The notes beneath the pieces were generated by a model that made no database searches, was not told the DNA's origin, and was given only the letters and a program-made list of their open reading frames with translations. A stretch of 8,600 nucleotides of DNA from an uncultured Prevotella sp. (GTDB lineage: Bacteria > Bacteroidota > Bacteroidia > Bacteroidales > Bacteroidaceae). The stretch lies in assembly GCA_900540885.1 (NCBI GenBank), contig UQHJ01000089.1:1-8600 (forward strand). Reading direction: 5' to 3'. The translations under genes were made by a program, and so were the position numbers. Positions 5,846 through 8,600 of this stretch are shown here, in pieces (the first letter of the stretch is position 1; the number at the start of each line of letters is the position of its first letter).

Positions 5846-6550
5846 ATGAAGAAGTTAGTAGCGCTTACGGGCGCAGGCATTAGTGCAGAGAGTGGTTTTG
5901 CGACTTTTCGCGATGCAGGTGGATTGTGGGACCAATATCCCGTAGAGCAAGTGGCTACACCTGAGGGTTGGGAGAAGGACCCAACGTTGGTAACGGAGTT
6001 TTATAATAAGCTGCGCCGCCAGTTGGCTGATGCGAAGCCGAACGCGGGACATCGCATCTTGGCGGAGCTGGAGCAGGATTGGGACGTGACGGTGGTGACG
6101 CAGAACGTAGACGACTTACACGAACGGGCGGGTTCGAGCCATGTCATTCACCTACATGGCGACTTGCGCAAGGTGTGTTCGTCACGCAACCCGAACGATA
6201 CGCGCTACATTCAGACGCTCCCCTCTGACCGTCCTAACGTTGAGCCAGGCACGTTAGCGGGCGATGGTTCTTTGCTCCGCCCTTGGATCGTATGGTTTGG
6301 CGAGGCGGTGCCCAACTTGGAACCTGCGGCAGAGGAGGTGATGCGGGCAGACGTGTTTGTCATCATCGGCACTTCTTTGAACGTTTACCCAGCTGCCTCG
6401 CTCGTACGATATGTGCGACGCGATGCTGAGATTTACTTAATCGACCCGAATCCCGTCCGCGTGCCTTCTACGCGCCAGATCCACGTGATTAAGAACGTGG
6501 CATCGAAGGGCATGGAAGAGCTGAAGAAGGAGATTGGGTGTCCTGCCTAA
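5846..6550 (+). CDS. cobB: Sir2-family NAD-dependent protein deacylase, zinc-free
   Basis: The 234-residue product removes acyl groups from protein lysines using NAD, giving nicotinamide and O-acyl-ADP-ribose; it has no export signal. Visible motifs are GAGISAESG (9-17), FRD (21-23), TQNVDDLHERAG (85-96), the catalytic His in HLHG (H104), VWFGE (149-153), GTSLNVYPA (175-183) and IDPNP (199-203). The zinc-binding CxxC pairs are absent; only C111 remains in that region, as in several Bacteroidetes sirtuins. Y53 matches the class III tyrosine (E. coli CobB Y92), but the partner arginine (R95) is replaced by L56, so preference for succinyl or malonyl lysine may be reduced. The start is fixed by a strong Shine-Dalgarno site. 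It is transcribed divergently from the fklB-like gene; a shared control region is possible. Confidence 0.93.
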   Translation: MKKLVALTGAGISAESGFATFRDAGGLWDQYPVEQVATPEGWEKDPTLVTEFYNKLRRQLADAKPNAGHRILAELEQDWDVTVVTQNVDDLHERAGSSHVIHLHGDLRKVCSSRNPNDTRYIQTLPSDRPNVEPGTLAGDGSLLRPWIVWFGEAVPNLEPAAEEVMRADVFVIIGTSLNVYPAASLVRYVRRDAEIYLIDPNPVRVPSTRQIHVIKNVASKGMEELKKEIGCPA

Positions 6551-6574
6551 TTGGGGGGCGGGTTTTCAACCCGC
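6546..6574. repeat. GC-rich hairpin overlapping the sirtuin stop
   Basis: GCGGGTT (6558-6564) and AACCCGC (6568-6574) form a 7-bp stem with a 3-nt loop just after the stop codon. No T-tract follows, so termination is only possible, not shown. The first 15 bases, CCTAATTGGGGGGCG (6546-6560), are the exact reverse complement of 78-92, so part of this is a dispersed repeat. Confidence 0.55.
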
Positions 6575-6587
6575 GGCAGCAGCATGA

Positions 6588-6661
6588 TTTGAACATTAAG
6601 GCGCGCTTCGCGCTTTAGATTTTGAACATTAATGTTTCATTAATCGACCATTAATTTATTC
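6588..6661. repeat. Degenerate relative of the 2217-2454 palindrome
   Basis: TTTGAACATTAA occurs at 6588-6599 and again at 6621-6632, flanking GGCGCGCTTCGCGC (6600-6613). The same 14-bp GC-rich word followed by TTTTGAACATTAAT and several ATTAAT words is found in the right arm of the large palindrome (2349-2410). This copy lacks the long matching left arm and looks like a decayed or half element. No coding frame is seen in it. Confidence 0.7.
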
Positions 6662-6703
6662 ATTAATCTATTCATTAATTTATTCATTAATCTATTCATT
6701 AAT
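6650..6703. repeat. 12-bp tandem repeat, left part
   Basis: Units ATTAATTTATTC and ATTAATCTATTC alternate over four copies (6650-6697), followed by ATTAAT. The T/C alternation gives a 24-bp higher-order period. The same unit resumes at 7050, on the other side of the fold-back element. Confidence 0.85.
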
Positions 6704-7047
6704 CAAGTTTCGGATTTAGCAAGGGCGGGCTGAAAGCCCAATGGTGCACATAGCCCAGGGCAAGCGAAGCGACACCCTGGGGTTTCCGCATAGTAGAGTC
6801 TCCGCGCCCTGAAAGGGCAAAAGCATTAACCCTTTATATTGTTATTCTTGCTTGATAGCTGATTTAGCGGTCTTAAAGTGGAACACCGTATGTATATTTT
6901 GTTCAATACTTGCGCCATGTCTTAAAGCTTTTGCCCTTACAGGGCGCGACTGCTCCAACACGCGATACCCAGGGTGTCGCTTCGCTTGCCCTGGGCTATG
7001 TGCTCCATTGGGCTTTCAGCCCGTCCTTGCTAAATCCGAAACTTGAG
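6704..7047. mobile_element. MITE-like fold-back element without genes
   Basis: Outer arms 6703-6781 and 6968-7046 are complementary over 79 bp with two mismatches. Inner arms 6803-6824 and 6927-6948 are complementary over 22 bp with one mismatch, around a 102-nt loop. Within the arms lie small hairpins such as GGGCTGAAAGCCC (6727-6739) and GCCCTGAAAGGGC. TCATTAATC is present immediately outside both ends (6696-6704 and 7048-7056), as a target duplication would be, although the tandem repeat there also explains it. Frames open inside the element look like by-products of the palindrome. It carries no transposase, so movement would need an enzyme supplied elsewhere. Confidence 0.6.
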
Positions 7048-7049
7048 TC

Positions 7050-7066
7050 ATTAATCTATTCATTAA
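7050..7066. repeat. 12-bp tandem repeat, right part
   Basis: ATTAATCTATTC followed by ATTAA continues the tandem repeat of 6650-6703 after the fold-back element, suggesting that the element split one array. Confidence 0.8.
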
Positions 7067-7201
7067 AGCCAAAAGAAGGCTGTTCTCCTACAGAATAGAG
7101 AGACTTCCAGTCTACAGATGTAGCACAAAATGATTCTAATTGAGCGGATCCATTTTTTGTAGAAACATCAAAGAAAAAGCAAAAATTTTATCGAAAAACA
7201 G
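7067..7201. other. Non-coding stretch upstream of the hairpin
   Basis: AT-rich DNA without a convincing gene. A frame open from a TTG at 7140 runs into the small membrane peptide, but its first part overlaps the hairpin and looks non-coding. No clear TAnnTTTG promoter with a TTTG partner was found, so the promoter of the OmpA-family gene is not located. Confidence 0.4.
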
Positions 7202-7257
7202 CCAAAAAGGTGTCGCATTCCTACGAATGAGACACCTTTTTGGTAGGAATGAGACAC
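7202..7257 (+). promoter_or_regulatory. Long hairpin with alternative pairing partner
   Basis: The arms 7202-7220 and 7225-7243 form a 19-bp stem with one G-A mismatch and a CTAC loop. Directly after it, 7243-7257 (GTAGGAATGAGACAC) can also pair with the left arm (7210-7224) with one mismatch. Two exclusive structures are therefore possible 53-100 nt before the membrane peptide gene. The second arm ends in CCTTTTTGG, so it could also act as a terminator in either direction. Function is unknown. Confidence 0.6.
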
Positions 7258-7310
7258 ATGAACAGGTAAAAACTACACCTTCTTTCGGAAAAATTCACTA
7301 TCTATGCGAC

Positions 7311-7427
7311 ATGAAAGACATAATAGAAACTATGCCAAGGATAGAATTAACCTTAATCATCATCGGGGTGTTTGTACTCATAGATACTTGTCTTGTAATT
7401 GGAGATAGATTTTTATTCTTACGATAA
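7311..7427 (+). CDS. Small single-span membrane peptide
   Basis: The 38-residue product has a charged start (MKDIIETMPR), one hydrophobic segment of about 20 residues (11-30, with D25 inside it) and a short basic tail ending FLFLR. It is not recognised as a named family. The ATG at 7311 is preferred over an upstream TTG at 7140 because the extra region overlaps a strong hairpin. Its stop is 3 nt before the ATG of the OmpA-family gene, so the two are probably co-transcribed and may be translationally coupled. It could be a partner of the outer-membrane protein or just a leader peptide that sets its translation. Confidence 0.5.
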   Translation: MKDIIETMPRIELTLIIIGVFVLIDTCLVIGDRFLFLR

Positions 7428-7430
7428 AAA

Positions 7431-8600
7431 ATGAATGATATGATAAATTATTTGACAACAAAAAATCGGTTGCTGGTTGCAATACTTGCATTTATTCTTC
7501 CATTTTCTTTTGCGAGAGCAGAAGTAAAAGAAGATGGAAAGACTATTTCGCAAGGCTGGTACGTCGGTATTGAGGGTGGAATGCCTTTCGGTTTCTCTAC
7601 TTTCTCAAGTTTCGGACATGACAAGACGCACCTCGGTTGGGCTGCTGGCTTATATGGGGGCTATCGTTTCAACTCCATATTCTCGGCAGAGTTATCTGCC
7701 AAGTATGGAGAAATGAACTTGTCTGCACAAGACTGTTGCATAGAACGTAACTATTGGTTGGGTAGCGACGGTATGCTTTACAACGCAGGTGTCTTAGGCA
7801 TGGACAGTTGGGAATATGCCAATCTGAAAAGCCATGTCAGGATGGGTTGGTATGGGGCAAGAGTGAACGTTAATCTCCTTGGACTGTTCCACAAGACAAC
7901 TAACAGCCGATGGGATTTGGCTGTTTCACCTCATATATATGCAGTAACGACCAAGGCTGATATCCAGACTATAGCCGATGATGCCAAGGTAATGAAAGGT
8001 TCTACCAACTGGCATTTGGGTTATGGTGCAGACTTGCAGGTTGGTTATCAACTGACCTCATGTCTGAAATTGGGCATCTATTCCGGTTTGACCCGTCTTA
8101 CTGGCGAACGTATGGACGGAATGCCAGAACATCTGCATAAGAACAACTTTGTTTGGGAAAGTGGAGTAAGATTAGGGATTAACCTCTCTAAAAAGAAGAA
8201 CAAGATAGCAGAAACTCCATCAGTTCCACAAAAGGAGGTTCTACAACAGGAGGTTCTACAACAGGAACCAACTTCTTCGGAGGAGGTCAATCTGAAAGAA
8301 ACTGTGGATAAGGCAGAAACAAAAGTTGTTGAACAAGACATAAAAGAATCTGCAAAGGTGACTTTCCCTGTCATATATTTCACCTTCAATAGTATCGACA
8401 TCCAACAAAATGAAAAGACTAAATTGAATGATATTCTCAAAACATTGAAAGAGAATCCGAACATGAAGGTGACGGTAACAGGTTGGTGTGACACAAAAGG
8501 CAGCGTGACTGTCAATAAACGTATATCTCGCCAGCGTGCAGAAGCCGTAAAGACTTGGCTTGTGAAGAATGGCATAGAGGCTAATCGCATTACTGCAATA
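7431..8600 (+). CDS. OmpA-family outer-membrane protein, 3' end cut by window
   Basis: 390 residues are visible and the frame is still open at the edge. A signal peptide (1-30, ending ARA) is followed by a probable beta-barrel domain (about 42-252) starting WYVGIEGG and ending RLGINLS, with adjacent cysteines C102-C103. Residues 255-305 are a charged linker with tandem EVLQQ units, from two identical 15-bp repeats at 8235-8264. The OmpA C-terminal domain begins near 308 (VIYFTFNS). D354 in GWCD and R369 in SRQRAEAV match the residues that bind diaminopimelate in peptidoglycan. The protein should link outer membrane and cell wall. The frame is easily missed because no stop lies in the window. 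A slightly later start at 7440 is possible. Family assignment is strong. Confidence 0.9.
   Translation, partial: MNDMINYLTTKNRLLVAILAFILPFSFARAEVKEDGKTISQGWYVGIEGGMPFGFSTFSSFGHDKTHLGWAAGLYGGYRFNSIFSAELSAKYGEMNLSAQDCCIERNYWLGSDGMLYNAGVLGMDSWEYANLKSHVRMGWYGARVNVNLLGLFHKTTNSRWDLAVSPHIYAVTTKADIQTIADDAKVMKGSTNWHLGYGADLQVGYQLTSCLKLGIYSGLTRLTGERMDGMPEHLHKNNFVWESGVRLGINLSKKKNKIAETPSVPQKEVLQQEVLQQEPTSSEEVNLKETVDKAETKVVEQDIKESAKVTFPVIYFTFNSIDIQQNEKTKLNDILKTLKENPNMKVTVTGWCDTKGSVTVNKRISRQRAEAVKTWLVKNGIEANRITAI

Noticed and set aside
6852..7098. Two plus-strand frames of 62-64 codons inside the fold-back element
   Set aside because: They read through palindromic arms, so their apparent openness comes from the repeat; no start context and no protein-like composition.
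8078..8590. Minus-strand frame of 170 codons at the right edge
   Set aside because: It is the shadow of the OmpA-family gene, whose plus frame has a signal peptide, linker and OmpA C-terminal motifs.

Overview
The window looks like a chromosomal segment of a Bacteroidales bacterium, possibly Prevotellaceae; the genus cannot be read from the sequence. Supporting signs are -7 promoter boxes of the form TAnnTTTG, mostly absent Shine-Dalgarno sites, a Skp/OmpH gene beside FKBP-type prolyl isomerases with N-terminal FKBP_N regions, a zinc-free sirtuin, and AT-rich intergenic spacers full of palindromes.

Layout. 1-312 is non-coding and opens with three small hairpins. A good promoter at 313-344 leads into a leader of about 190 nt that contains a terminator-like structure (397-514). 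Next come three plus-strand genes: a winged-helix protein (541-1236), an overlapping unrecognised protein (about 1136-1945) and a very small basic protein (1990-2160). They resemble accessory genes of Bacteroidetes mobile elements, but no integrase or transposase is visible. A 103-bp-arm, almost perfect palindrome (2217-2454) separates them from the convergent block that follows.

2474-5629 (minus strand) is a protein-folding cluster. In transcription order it holds a cytoplasmic FklB-like isomerase, a lipoprotein FKBP, a secreted FKBP with a Lys/Gly tract, and a Skp/OmpH-like periplasmic chaperone. The four gene products would place folding helpers in the cytoplasm, at a membrane and in the periplasm. 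A hairpin terminator follows the first gene, and two families of intergenic inverted repeats fill the spacers. A divergent, unusually symmetric promoter region separates this cluster from a plus-strand sirtuin deacylase gene (5846-6550). That sirtuin carries the class III tyrosine but has leucine in place of the partner arginine.

6551-7310 has no convincing gene. It holds a degenerate relative of the 2217-2454 palindrome, a 12-bp tandem repeat, a fold-back element of about 344 bp (6704-7047) that appears to interrupt that tandem repeat, and a strong hairpin with an alternative pairing partner (7202-7257). The window ends with a 38-residue membrane peptide gene (7311-7427) and, 3 nt later, an OmpA-family outer-membrane protein gene that runs off the right edge (7431-8600).

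No CRISPR array, tRNA or rRNA was seen. The most notable items are the fold-back elements, the leader RNA candidate, the dual-coding overlap and the atypical sirtuin.
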